Assembly: GCF_030812875.1 (NCBI RefSeq)
Contig: NZ_JAUSTN010000001.1
Span: 1 to 64,000 of the forward strand
Reading direction: 5' to 3'
DNA from: Peptoniphilus_B koenoeneniae
GTDB lineage: Bacteria; Bacillota; Clostridia; Tissierellales; Peptoniphilaceae
DNA length: 64,000 nucleotides
In this document: in pieces, positions 50,377-59,568 of the stretch
Position numbering within the stretch: the first letter of the stretch is position 1
How the letters are laid out: each line of letters starts with the position of its first letter
Notes under the pieces: model-generated
What the model was told of the DNA's origin: nothing
Databases searched by the model: none
Seen by the model: the letters and a program-made list of their open reading frames with translations, nothing else
Made by a program: the position numbers and the translations under genes

Positions 50377-53300
50377 ATGGAAATACTATTAGATAATTTA
50401 AAAAATTTAAAATCTTACAAGGACACATTAGAGGCTTTAAAAAAAGAAAGTGCAAAAGTTGGAGCTTTCGGAACAATAGAAGGTTTCACAAGCATCATAT
50501 CTTATGCTTTATCTTTTAATTATAATGAAATAATTTTACTTACAAGTGATGAGATTCGTGCAAAAAAAATAAATGAGGATTTAAATTCTTTAGGTAAAAA
50601 AGCATCTTATTATCCAGCTAAGGATATTTTTCTCTATGAAAGAGATTATAGAAGCATGGATAACATCAAAAACAGGATTAATGCCTTAAAAGAAATAAGT
50701 TTAAATAAAGAAAAGATCCTTGTAACAACTTTTAAAGGATTAAAAGATAAAATTACAAGCCCCGATATTTTTAAAAATAATTTTCTTGTAATTTCTATTG
50801 GTGCCACATTTGACCTTAATGAACTTGGAAAAATTTTTTATAAAATGGGTTATGAAAGAGTTTTTCAAGTGGAAAGCATGGGGGAATATTGCATAAGAGG
50901 AGGAATTGTAGATATATATACTCCTGACGGTCCCATGCGTTTGGAATTTTTTGACAATGAAGTTGATTCAATAAGAAGTTTTGAAATTGAAAGTCAAAGA
51001 TCAATTGAAAATTTAGAAAATGTTTTAATAAGCCCTGCAAAAGAAATAATTATTCCTGATGAAGAAAGAAAAAAAGCGGCTGAAAAAATTGAAAAATCTC
51101 TTAAAAAAACAAGGTTAAAGGGAAGAGATTTAGAGAGATTAAAGGAAAAATTCAATCTTTATATTGAAAGGTTAGGTGGCGATTTTCAAGTAAACAATTG
51201 GGATTTGCTTCTTCCTTTTATTGATGAAAAATATTTAAGTTCAATTTTTGATTATTTTTCAAAACCATTAATAATTATTGAAGATCCAAGAAAAATTCTT
51301 GAAAGAGATAATTCAGACTTAAGAACTTATTTGGAAAATTTAAAAGAATTAATTTTAAATGGAGAAGCTTTAAAAGAACACGAAAATGTTTCTTTTAAAA
51401 GTCAGGCTTTAATTGAAAAATTAAATGAAGACAAAGTTTTAACCTTAAACACTCTCTTAAATCCACCAAGTGACTTTACTCCTAAGGATATAGTTAATTT
51501 TAAATTAAAATCCATTGTAAATTACAGGGGTCGTTTAAAAATATTTAAAGAAGATATTAATTCGTACTTGTATAAGGGATATAAAATTCTTCTTATGGCA
51601 GGGTCTGAAAAAAGAGCTCAAAGACTTTTAATAACTTTAAAAGAACTTGATTTAAAAGGCAGAATAAATAAAGAAAGAAAATCAATTTCTTCAGGAGAAA
51701 TTGTAATAAGCACAAACAATTTAAGCCAGGGCATTGAAATTGTTGATTCCAAGTTAATAATTTTAAATCAAGGAGATATTTATGAGCAAAATATTAAAAG
51801 AAAAAAGAGAAAAAAATCCGACATAAAGCTTTCCGATTTAAAAATAGGAGATTATGTTGTTCATGAAACTCATGGGATTGCCCAATATGTAGGCAATAAC
51901 ATAATGGAAATTCAAGGAATAAAAAGAGATTATTTAACTTTACAATACAGTGGAGGAGATAGGGTTTTTATTCCAATTGAATCTTTGGATATAATTCATA
52001 AATATATAGGAAGTGAAGGGGTAAGACCTAAACTTAATAAGTTAAATTCTACAGATTGGCAAAAACAAAAAAGTAAAGCCAAAAAAGCTGTGGAAGAAAT
52101 GGCTGATTATTTAATAGAGCTTTATGCAAACAGGGAAAATTCCAAAGGTTATCAATATAGTCCTGACACTGAATGGCAAAGGGAATTTGAAAATTCTTTT
52201 ATTTATGAGGAAACGGAAGGCCAGCTAAGAGCAAGCCAAGAAATAAAAGATGATATGGAAAAACAAAAACCTATGGATAGACTTCTTTGTGCCGATGTAG
52301 GCTATGGGAAGACGGAAGTTGCCATAAGGGCAGCCTTTAAAGCTGTTATGGATTCAAAACAAGTTGCTTTTTTAGTTCCTACAACAATTTTAGCCCAGCA
52401 GCATTACAATACTCTTGTTGAAAGATTTAGGGATTTTCCAATAAAAATTGCCATGCTTTCAAGATTTAGAAGTCTCAAAGAACAAAAGGAAGATATAAAA
52501 GATTTAAAAAATGGATTTGTGGATATTGTAATCGGTACTCACAGGCTTTTGTCAAAAGATATTAAATTTAAAGATTTGGGACTTTTAATTGTTGATGAGG
52601 AGCAGAGGTTTGGAGTTAAACATAAAGAATCATTAAAACTTCTCAAAGAAAATGTGGACACCCTTACTTTAACTGCAACACCTATTCCACGAACACTGCA
52701 AATGTCCATGATAGGTATAAGAGATATGTCTGTAATAGATGAGCCTCCTGAAGAAAGATTTCCAACTCAAACCTATGTCCTTGAATATAACGACATGATG
52801 ATAAGAGAGGCAATTTTAAAAGAAATTGAAAGAGACGGTCAAGTGTATTTTGTCTACAACAGGGTTTCAAATATGGAAAACAAATTGGCCGAGCTTAGAA
52901 AATTAGTTCCTGAGGCAAGTTTTGCCATGGCAAACGGTCAAATGAAAGATAAAGTCCTTGAGGAAACCATGATGTCTTTTTTAAATCATGAGGTGGATGT
53001 TCTCTTATGTTCAACTATTATTGAAACCGGTATGGATGTGCAAAATGCAAACACAATGATTGTAACAGAAGCTAACAGACTTGGTCTTTCACAGCTTTAT
53101 CAGTTAAGAGGAAGAATAGGTAGGTCAAACAGACTTTCCTATGCATATTTTACCTATGATAAAAGAATTTCCATGTCAGAAATAGCTGAAAAAAGATTAA
53201 AATCAATTAAAGAATTTACAGAATTCGGCTCCGGCTATAAAATTGCCATGAGAGATCTTGAAATAAGAGGTTCAGGCTCAATTTTAGGAGAAAAACAAAG

Positions 53301-53826
53301 CGGGCATATTGAAACCATAGGTTATGATTTATACATTAAATATTTACAAGATGCAATTAAGAAGAAAAAGGGTTTGGAAAGTGAAGAAGAGGTAGAAACC
53401 ACAATAGATATAAAAATTGATTCTTATATACCTAAGACTTATATAAATAATGAAGAAATAACAATTGAGATATACAAAAAAATTGCAGGAATTTCAAACA
53501 ATGAAGATTATAGGGATCTTCTTGATGAATTATTTGACAGGTTTGGAAATATTCCAAGAGAAGTTTCCAATTTAATGGATATTTCATTAATTAGACAAAC
53601 TGCGAAAAAACTTGGTATAATATCAATCGTTGAAATAAATAAAGCTTATGAAATTTCATTTATAAAGGAAAAATTAACCTTACCTTTAATAAATGAAATC
53701 AGATTTACTTTTAAAGATCTGGATTTTAATTTAAGAGGACTTCCTAAAATAAGAGTGAGAAATTTAAAAAATCCTCTTGAGGATATAAAAAGTATACTTG
53801 CTATTATAGGAAGCCATAAATACTGA
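50377..53826 (+). CDS. mfd: transcription-repair coupling factor Mfd
   Basis: Removes stalled RNA polymerase and recruits excision repair; 1149 residues, normal. UvrB-homology region (about 1-330), RNA polymerase-interacting domain (KIGDYVVHETHGIAQYVGN), then the RecG-like motor with Walker A DVGYGKTEVAIRAAFK, DEEQ box in LIVDEEQRFGVKHKE, motif III TATPIPRTLQMS, and the C-terminal TRCF domain. The start is taken as ATG 50377; two GTG codons just before it are in frame, and the ribosome binding site (GGTGG) is weak for each. Confidence 0.96.
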   Translation: MEILLDNLKNLKSYKDTLEALKKESAKVGAFGTIEGFTSIISYALSFNYNEIILLTSDEIRAKKINEDLNSLGKKASYYPAKDIFLYERDYRSMDNIKNRINALKEISLNKEKILVTTFKGLKDKITSPDIFKNNFLVISIGATFDLNELGKIFYKMGYERVFQVESMGEYCIRGGIVDIYTPDGPMRLEFFDNEVDSIRSFEIESQRSIENLENVLISPAKEIIIPDEERKKAAEKIEKSLKKTRLKGRDLERLKEKFNLYIERLGGDFQVNNWDLLLPFIDEKYLSSIFDYFSKPLIIIEDPRKILERDNSDLRTYLENLKELILNGEALKEHENVSFKSQALIEKLNEDKVLTLNTLLNPPSDFTPKDIVNFKLKSIVNYRGRLKIFKEDINSYLYKGYKILLMAGSEKRAQRLLITLKELDLKGRINKERKSISSGEIVISTNNLSQGIEIVDSKLIILNQGDIYEQNIKRKKRKKSDIKLSDLKIGDYVVHETHGIAQYVGNNIMEIQGIKRDYLTLQYSGGDRVFIPIESLDIIHKYIGSEGVRPKLNKLNSTDWQKQKSKAKKAVEEMADYLIELYANRENSKGYQYSPDTEWQREFENSFIYEETEGQLRASQEIKDDMEKQKPMDRLLCADVGYGKTEVAIRAAFKAVMDSKQVAFLVPTTILAQQHYNTLVERFRDFPIKIAMLSRFRSLKEQKEDIKDLKNGFVDIVIGTHRLLSKDIKFKDLGLLIVDEEQRFGVKHKESLKLLKENVDTLTLTATPIPRTLQMSMIGIRDMSVIDEPPEERFPTQTYVLEYNDMMIREAILKEIERDGQVYFVYNRVSNMENKLAELRKLVPEASFAMANGQMKDKVLEETMMSFLNHEVDVLLCSTIIETGMDVQNANTMIVTEANRLGLSQLYQLRGRIGRSNRLSYAYFTYDKRISMSEIAEKRLKSIKEFTEFGSGYKIAMRDLEIRGSGSILGEKQSGHIETIGYDLYIKYLQDAIKKKKGLESEEEVETTIDIKIDSYIPKTYINNEEITIEIYKKIAGISNNEDYRDLLDELFDRFGNIPREVSNLMDISLIRQTAKKLGIISIVEINKAYEISFIKEKLTLPLINEIRFTFKDLDFNLRGLPKIRVRNLKNPLEDIKSILAIIGSHKY

Positions 53827-53851
53827 CAGATATTTTAATTTGTAGTATAAT
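53823..53851 (+). promoter_or_regulatory. prsA promoter
   Basis: CTGACA (53823-53828), a 17-base spacer and TATAAT (53846-53851). The -35 box overlaps the mfd stop codon. Confidence 0.75.
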
Positions 53852-53882
53852 AAGAAAGCTAATAATAAGAGAGGAAGTTTAT

Positions 53883-54968
53883 ATGAATATTAAAAAAATA
53901 ATTAAAGTATGCGCAATAGGAATTACACTTACATCTATGCTCACAGCTTGTGGAGAAAAAGCTCCTCAAGGAGTGGCTGCCACTGTAAATGGAGTTGACA
54001 TTACAACAGATAAATTTGATATGGAATATGCAGCCCAAAGAAATTCAATTGTTTTACAATATGGAGAAGATTATTTAAAAGAAGATATGGGCAACGGAAA
54101 AGGAACAGTTGACCAAGGAATAAGACAATATGTTTTAAATAATTTAGTTCAAATGGAAATTGTAAAGCAAGACGGGGAAGCAAAGGGTATTAAAGCTGAC
54201 ATTAAAAATGTTGAAGAACAACTGAATGCTTTGTATAAACAAGAAGGCGGTCAAGATAAATTTAAAGAAGCATTAAAGAAACAAGGCTTAACTGAAGAAT
54301 TCTTTAAGAATTATTTGGAAACAAAAGAATTTTTATCTGAATATACAAAAAAAATGCTTGAAGATTTAAAAGCAACAGATGAAGATGTTAAGAAAGAATA
54401 TGATGCTCACAAGGATGAATACTTTACAGCAAATGCAGCTCATATTTTAGTTGCTGATGAAAAAGAAGCAAAAGAAATTAAAAAGCAACTTGATGAAGGC
54501 ACAGATTTTGCAAAACTTGCAAAAGAAAAGTCTACTGATCCAGGTTCAAAAGACAATGGTGGAGAGCTTGGAGATTTTTCAAATGGAGTAATGGATCCAG
54601 ATTTTGAAAAGGCTGTAAAAAGTTTAAAAGTAGGAGAAATTTCTTCACCAGTAAAGACAACCTACGGATATCATATAATAAAACTTAACAGCTTCAATAA
54701 TCTTGAATTTGATAAAGTTAAAGACCAAATATCTAAAAAATTAACTGATGAAAAATTCACAAAATATCTAAACGATCTTGAAAAGAAAGCAAAAGTTAAA
54801 AAATATATAGATCCTAAAAAAGACTATGAATTAAAAGAAGAGTACAAGGTTGTAGTTCCTAAAAAAGAAAATGAAGAACAAACTAAAAAAGATGACAAAA
54901 AAAATAATTCTTCAAATAAAAACACACAAAACCAAAATAAGAACGAAAACAAAAAAAACAATAAATAA
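53883..54968 (+). CDS. prsA: PrsA-like foldase lipoprotein (parvulin peptidyl-prolyl isomerase)
   Basis: Extracytoplasmic folding factor of 361 residues. The signal peptide ends in the lipobox LTAC (cysteine 22 region, ...SMLTACGEK), so the mature protein is lipid-anchored. SurA-N-like helical part (about 30-165), then one parvulin domain (NAAHILVADEKEAKEIKKQL, STDPGSKDNGGELGDF, TTYGYHIIKL). The last 35 residues are Lys/Asn/Gln/Glu-only, like the tail of the PBP at 30985, perhaps to interact with wall polymers. Confidence 0.93.
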   Translation: MNIKKIIKVCAIGITLTSMLTACGEKAPQGVAATVNGVDITTDKFDMEYAAQRNSIVLQYGEDYLKEDMGNGKGTVDQGIRQYVLNNLVQMEIVKQDGEAKGIKADIKNVEEQLNALYKQEGGQDKFKEALKKQGLTEEFFKNYLETKEFLSEYTKKMLEDLKATDEDVKKEYDAHKDEYFTANAAHILVADEKEAKEIKKQLDEGTDFAKLAKEKSTDPGSKDNGGELGDFSNGVMDPDFEKAVKSLKVGEISSPVKTTYGYHIIKLNSFNNLEFDKVKDQISKKLTDEKFTKYLNDLEKKAKVKKYIDPKKDYELKEEYKVVVPKKENEEQTKKDDKKNNSSNKNTQNQNKNENKKNNK

Positions 54969-54980
54969 AAATAGTTTTTA

Positions 54981-55015
54981 TAAATCAGCTGAGAGTCGGC
55001 TGATTTATTTTTTTT
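54981..55015 (+). terminator. terminator after prsA
   Basis: Stem TAAATCAGC/GCTGATTTA with a nine-base loop and a T tract. Confidence 0.9.
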
Positions 55016-55062
55016 AAATTATTTACTTCTTAAATTAATATCATTTTTGAAAATTTAAATAG

Positions 55063-55091
55063 TTGATAAAGATTAACACCTATGGTAAAAT
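55063..55091 (+). promoter_or_regulatory. rpsB operon promoter
   Basis: TTGATA (55063-55068), a 17-base spacer and TAAAAT (55086-55091), with TGG directly before the -10 box. The predicted leader is about 95 bases. Confidence 0.8.
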
Positions 55092-55113
55092 AGCTTAGGT
55101 ATGAAATGACACA

Positions 55114-55169
55114 CATCTTTTGACGATTTTACGTTGCCTATATGGTTTATAAATCGGGTGATGAAGATG
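55114..55169 (+). promoter_or_regulatory. structured leader of rpsB (possible autoregulatory element)
   Basis: Two nested helices: CATCTT (55114-55119) with AAGATG (55164-55169), and CGATTT (55124-55129) with AAATCG (55151-55156), separated by an unequal internal loop and capped by a 21-base loop. The structure ends 14 bases before the ribosome binding site CGGAGGTG. A role in ribosomal protein feedback is an inference. Confidence 0.45.
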
Positions 55170-55194
55170 GAGGAAATAAAAACGGAGGTGCAAA

Positions 55195-56013
55195 ATGTCA
55201 GTTATATCAATGAAAGCTCTTCTTGAAGCCGGAGTTCATTTCGGTCATCAAACAAGAAGATGGAACCCTAAAATGGGAAGATTTATTTTTACAGAAAGAA
55301 ATGGAATCTATATAATAGATCTTCAAAAAACTGTAAAGAAAATCGAAGAAGCTTATGAGTTTGTTAAAAATCTTACTGCCGATGGCGGAGTTGTTCTATT
55401 TGTAGGAACAAAAAAACAAGCTCAAGATGCTATTGAAAAAGAAGCTAATAAGTGCGAAATGCCTTTTATCAACCAAAGATGGTTGGGAGGTCTTTTAACT
55501 AACTTTAAAACTATTAAAAGAAGAGTTGAAAGATTACATGCTCTTAATTTAATGGAAGAAGATGGAACTTTTGACTTACTTCCAAAGAAAGAAGTTATAA
55601 AGCTTAAACACGAAAGAGACAGACTTGAAAAGTTTCTTGGCGGAATAAAGGATATGAATAAACTACCTGATTGTGTTTTTGTAGTTGATCCTAAAAAAGA
55701 AAATATTGCTGTTAAAGAAGCACATATCCTTGGAATCCCGGTTGTAGGAATTATTGACACAAACTGTGACCCTGATGAAATTGATTTTCCAATTCCGGGC
55801 AACGATGATGCAATAAGAGCGGTAAAACTTATTACCGAAACAATTGCAAATGCAGTTTTGGAAGGAAAACAAGGGACTCAAATAACTGATTTGAATGATG
55901 AAGATTCTGAAGATTCTATGGAAGAAATGGAAATATTTGAAGAAGATTCAGAAGAAGCTATAGAAGAAATTTCAGAAGAAACTATAGAAGAAACTTCAAA
56001 CGAAGAAGAATAA
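55195..56013 (+). CDS. rpsB: 30S ribosomal protein S2
   Basis: Component of the small subunit; 272 residues, longer than the usual about 235-250. The S2 core is normal (LLEAGVHFGHQTRRWNPKM, FINQRWLGGLLTNFKT, DTNCDPDEIDFPIPGNDDA). The extra length is an acidic tail of about 40 residues rich in Glu, Ser and Asp. Starts a conserved operon with tsf, pyrH and frr. Confidence 0.98.
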   Translation: MSVISMKALLEAGVHFGHQTRRWNPKMGRFIFTERNGIYIIDLQKTVKKIEEAYEFVKNLTADGGVVLFVGTKKQAQDAIEKEANKCEMPFINQRWLGGLLTNFKTIKRRVERLHALNLMEEDGTFDLLPKKEVIKLKHERDRLEKFLGGIKDMNKLPDCVFVVDPKKENIAVKEAHILGIPVVGIIDTNCDPDEIDFPIPGNDDAIRAVKLITETIANAVLEGKQGTQITDLNDEDSEDSMEEMEIFEEDSEEAIEEISEETIEETSNEEE

Positions 56014-56020
56014 TTAAAAG

Positions 56021-56054
56021 AGAGTTCTAAAGCCTTGCTTTGAACTCTTTTTTT
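56021..56054 (+). terminator. attenuating terminator between rpsB and tsf
   Basis: Stem AGAGTTC(T)AAAG/CTTTGAACTCT with a short loop and a T tract. Being inside the operon, it probably lowers tsf and downstream expression relative to rpsB. Confidence 0.8.
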
Positions 56055-56073
56055 AAAGTAACAGGAGGTAAAA

Positions 56074-56721
56074 ATGAATATTACTGCACAAATGATCAAA
56101 GAGCTTAGAGAAATTACTCAAGCGGGAATGATGGACTGTAAAAAAGCCCTTCAAGAAACTGAAGGAGATATGGAAAAAGCAATTGACTTTTTAAGAGAAA
56201 AAGGTCTTGCAAAGGCAGCTAAAAAATCTTCAAGAATTGCATCTGAAGGAATTGTTGCATCTTATATCCACGGTGGAAGAATTGGAGTTTTAATTGAAGT
56301 TAACTCTGAAACCGATTTTGTTTCTAAAAATGAAGAGTTTAAAGCTTTTGTTAAAGACATGGCTATGCAAGTTGCAGCTCAAAATCCTAAATATGTTTCA
56401 AGAGAAGAAGTTCCTCAAGAAGAATTAGAACATGAAAAAACCGTTTTAAAGGAACAAGCTCTTAACGAAGGAAAACCTGAAAAAATTATTGAAAAAATGG
56501 TTGAAGGTAGACTTGAAAAATTCTATGAAGAAATTTGTCTATTAGACCAAAAATTTATTAAGGATCCTGATGTAAAGGTAAAAGATCTTCTTTCAAATCT
56601 TGTTGCAAAGATTGGTGAAAATATAAAAATCAGAAGATTTGTAAGATATGAAGTTGGAGAAGGCTTAGAAAAAAGAGAAGAAAATTTCGCTGAAGAAGTA
56701 GCAAAACAAATGGGAAACTGA
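56074..56721 (+). CDS. tsf: elongation factor Ts
   Basis: Nucleotide exchange factor for EF-Tu; 215 residues, of the short form common in Firmicutes and cyanobacteria. The N-terminal UBA-like domain has IKELREITQAGMMDCKKAL, followed by the dimerisation-core VNSETDFVSKNEEFKAF. Strong AGGAGG before the ATG. Confidence 0.98.
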   Translation: MNITAQMIKELREITQAGMMDCKKALQETEGDMEKAIDFLREKGLAKAAKKSSRIASEGIVASYIHGGRIGVLIEVNSETDFVSKNEEFKAFVKDMAMQVAAQNPKYVSREEVPQEELEHEKTVLKEQALNEGKPEKIIEKMVEGRLEKFYEEICLLDQKFIKDPDVKVKDLLSNLVAKIGENIKIRRFVRYEVGEGLEKREENFAEEVAKQMGN

Positions 56722-56731
56722 GGTGAGTTTC

Positions 56732-57439
56732 TTGTCTCCTAAGTATAAAAGAATAATTCTTAAATTAAGCGGCGAAGCTATGGCAGGTGAGAGGGGTATA
56801 GGAATAGACCCTGAAACCATAAAAGTTATTGCAAAAGAAGTCGTAAAAATTCATGATTTGAATGTTGAAATAGGTATAGTAGTTGGTGGAGGAAACTTTT
56901 GGCGAGGTAGAAGTGCCTCCACAATGGATAGGGCAACCTCAGACTATATGGGTATGCTTGGTACCGTTATGAATGCTCTTGCTCTTCAAGATGCTCTTGA
57001 AAGTCTTGAAGTTGATACAAGGGTTCAAACAGCAATAGAAATGAAAGAAGTTGCTGAACCTTATATAAGAAGAAGAGCCATTCGTCATCTTGAAAAAGGC
57101 AGAATAGTAATATTTTCAGCTGGTATAGGAAACCCATATTTTTCAACAGATACCACAGCGGCATTAAGGGCTGCAGAAATAAATGCAGATGTTATTTTGC
57201 TTGCTAAAAAAGGTGTTGATGGAATATATGATTCAGATCCTAAGATTAATCATGAAGCTGTTAAATATACAGACTTAGACTATAAAGAGATATTGAATAA
57301 AGAACTTAAAATCATGGATGCAACTGCAACATCTCTTTGCATGGACAATGATATACCTTTAATTGTGTTTGGCATAGACACTCCATCTAATATGTTGGAT
57401 GTGGTAATGGGCAAAGACATTGGAACTAAAGTAAAATAG
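56732..57439 (+). CDS. pyrH: UMP kinase
   Basis: Phosphorylates UMP to UDP; 235 residues, amino-acid-kinase fold. Conserved YKRIILKLSGEAMAG, VVGGGNFWRG, and STDTTAALRAAEI. The start is set at TTG 56732, five bases after GAGGTGAG; a GTG at 56723 lies inside that ribosome binding site. Operon tsf-pyrH-frr is standard. Confidence 0.96.
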   Translation: MSPKYKRIILKLSGEAMAGERGIGIDPETIKVIAKEVVKIHDLNVEIGIVVGGGNFWRGRSASTMDRATSDYMGMLGTVMNALALQDALESLEVDTRVQTAIEMKEVAEPYIRRRAIRHLEKGRIVIFSAGIGNPYFSTDTTAALRAAEINADVILLAKKGVDGIYDSDPKINHEAVKYTDLDYKEILNKELKIMDATATSLCMDNDIPLIVFGIDTPSNMLDVVMGKDIGTKVK

Positions 57440-57448
57440 GAGGATGTT

Positions 57449-58006
57449 ATGTTTTCTGATATTAAACGCGACACTGAAAATAAAATGAAAAGAACTATAG
57501 AAGTTTTTAGAGAAGATTTAAAAAATATAAGAGCAGGCCGTGCTAATCCTTCGATTCTTGATAAGATAACCGTAGATTATTACGGACAACAAACACCGCT
57601 TAATCAGGTGGCGGGAATTTCCGCACCGGAAGCAAGACTTCTTGCTATTCAACCTTGGGAAGCAAAAATGATACCTTTAATTGAAAAAGAAATTTTAAAA
57701 TCAGATCTTGGATTAAATCCTTCAAATGATGGTAAAATCATAAGACTTGTTATACCCCAACTTACGGAAGAAAGAAGAAAAGACCTTGTTAGGGTTGTTA
57801 AAAAGAATGGCGAAGATTCTAAAATAGCTGTAAGAAATATTAGAAGATTGGCTGTAGACGAAGTTAAAAAACTTGAAAAAAATAAAGAAATTTCAGAAGA
57901 TGATTTGAGAGATTACGAAAAGCAAATTCAAGATTTAACAGACAAATATATTGAAGAAATTGATGAAATAGCTAAGCTTAAAGAAAATGAACTTATGGAG
58001 ATATAA
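57449..58006 (+). CDS. frr: ribosome recycling factor
   Basis: Splits post-termination ribosomes together with EF-G; 185 residues, normal. Helical arm sequences EDLKNIRAGRANPSILD and PQLTEERRKDLVRVVKK; small domain with YGQQTPLNQVA. AGGAGG precedes the ATG. Confidence 0.98.
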   Translation: MFSDIKRDTENKMKRTIEVFREDLKNIRAGRANPSILDKITVDYYGQQTPLNQVAGISAPEARLLAIQPWEAKMIPLIEKEILKSDLGLNPSNDGKIIRLVIPQLTEERRKDLVRVVKKNGEDSKIAVRNIRRLAVDEVKKLEKNKEISEDDLRDYEKQIQDLTDKYIEEIDEIAKLKENELMEI

Positions 58007-58009
58007 TTA

Positions 58010-58030
58010 AAGGCCGAAAGGCCTTTTTTT
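58010..58030 (+). terminator. terminator between frr and uppS
   Basis: Stem AAGGCC/GGCCTT with a GAAA tetraloop and a T tract. uppS starts ten bases further, so partial read-through is likely. Confidence 0.88.
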
Positions 58031-58040
58031 AGGAGGTTTT

Positions 58041-58769
58041 ATGACTTCAAATTTAGAAAAAATCGACCTTTTAAAAGTTCCTAAACATATAGGCATAATA
58101 ATGGATGGAAACGGAAGATGGGCAAAAAAAAGATTTATGCCAAGACCTATGGGCCATAGGGAAGGGGCAAAAAGAGTTATAGATATTGTTGAAGCGGCTT
58201 ACAATATAAATGTCAAAAGTTTAAGTTTATATGCTTTTTCAACTGAAAATTGGAAAAGACCTGAAGATGAGATAAATGCTTTAGAAGATTTACTTATAAA
58301 ATATATAAAAAGCCAATTAGACAGGATTGTTAAAAATGGAGTTAGAATTAATCTTTGTGGAGATTATAAAGCTTTTCCAATTCCTGTTCAAAAAGAAATA
58401 GAACGTGCATTGAAGGAAACTGAGCAAAATGATAAAATGATATTAAATATTGCCTTGAATTATGGATCTCATATGGAAATAATAAATGCCTGTAAAAACA
58501 TTTCTCAAGATGTTTTAAGGGACAAAATTTCTGTTTCAAGTATTGAAGAAAGATTATTTGAAAAATATTTATACACCAATGATCAGGCACCTATCGACCT
58601 ACTAATAAGGCCAGGTGGAGAAAAAAGAATTTCTAATTTTATGTTATATCAACTTGCTTATGCTGAATTTTATTTTACAGATATTTTGTGGCCGGACTTT
58701 ACAAAAGAAAAATTTTATGAAGCTATAGTTGAATATCAAAACAGAAATCGCAGATATGGAGGACTTTAG
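58041..58769 (+). CDS. uppS: undecaprenyl diphosphate synthase
   Basis: Makes the C55 lipid carrier for wall synthesis by cis-prenyl transfer; 242 residues. GIIMDGNGRWAKKR with the catalytic aspartate, LSLYAFSTENWKRP, and LIRPGGEKRISNFMLYQLAYAE. The canonical Rxs in this last motif (often RTSGE) reads RPGGEKRISN, slightly unusual. cdsA starts directly after its stop. Confidence 0.96.
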   Translation: MTSNLEKIDLLKVPKHIGIIMDGNGRWAKKRFMPRPMGHREGAKRVIDIVEAAYNINVKSLSLYAFSTENWKRPEDEINALEDLLIKYIKSQLDRIVKNGVRINLCGDYKAFPIPVQKEIERALKETEQNDKMILNIALNYGSHMEIINACKNISQDVLRDKISVSSIEERLFEKYLYTNDQAPIDLLIRPGGEKRISNFMLYQLAYAEFYFTDILWPDFTKEKFYEAIVEYQNRNRRYGGL

Positions 58770-59558
58770 TTGTCGCAACTTTCTAAAAGGACATTAACAG
58801 CAGTATTTGGGATTATAGCCTTATATTTTGTCTTAACAAGAGGAGGAATAATCTTAAGAAGTGCTATTTTTATTTTATCAATAATAGGTGTTTTTGAACT
58901 TAAAAACGCCTTTAAAAATATTGGCATAAATTTAATAATGCCAAGCATAATTTTACCTACAATTTTATTGTTTTTACTTAGAATTTCAGATATGTATTTT
59001 AAAGAAATAAACTTGAATTATTCAGCATCTATATTTTTATCCCTTATAATTGCATTTATATTTGTTTTTAGGGAAAAAAATACAAGTCAAGATGCCATAT
59101 ATTCAATTTTTTCTTTTTTTTACCTTCCATTTATTTTTAATTTAATAAATGATTTGGAAGGAACTTATTATATTTATTTAGTCTTTGTAATTGCCTTTGC
59201 AACGGACACTTTTGCCTATATTGTAGGTGTTACTATGGGCAGACATAAATTAATTGAAAGAGTAAGTCCAAATAAGAGTGTGGAAGGGGCTATAGGAGGA
59301 CTCTTGGGAAGCCTTTTATCTTCATTAGCCCTACTTACCTTTTTGGGAATAAGTTTTAATGTTTACATGATTTTATTTTTAATACTTGCTTCAATAGTAT
59401 CTCAAATTGGTGATTTAATTGCCTCTAAAATAAAAAGAGACTGCAAAATAAAGGACTATGGAAAAATATTTCCAGGTCACGGAGGAGTATTGGACAGATT
59501 TGACAGCATATTAGTTGTTATTTTTATGGTTCATATTCTTTTTTCAATTGTAAAATAA
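58770..59558 (+). CDS. cdsA: phosphatidate cytidylyltransferase CdsA
   Basis: Makes CDP-diacylglycerol, the precursor of phospholipids; 262 residues, about seven membrane helices. Signature region SQIGDLIASKIKRDCKIKD and FPGHGGVLDRFDS is complete. Start codon TTG, zero bases after uppS. In most relatives dxr follows; here rseP follows. Confidence 0.95.
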   Translation: MSQLSKRTLTAVFGIIALYFVLTRGGIILRSAIFILSIIGVFELKNAFKNIGINLIMPSIILPTILLFLLRISDMYFKEINLNYSASIFLSLIIAFIFVFREKNTSQDAIYSIFSFFYLPFIFNLINDLEGTYYIYLVFVIAFATDTFAYIVGVTMGRHKLIERVSPNKSVEGAIGGLLGSLLSSLALLTFLGISFNVYMILFLILASIVSQIGDLIASKIKRDCKIKDYGKIFPGHGGVLDRFDSILVVIFMVHILFSIVK

Positions 59559-59568
59559 AGGAGGAAAC

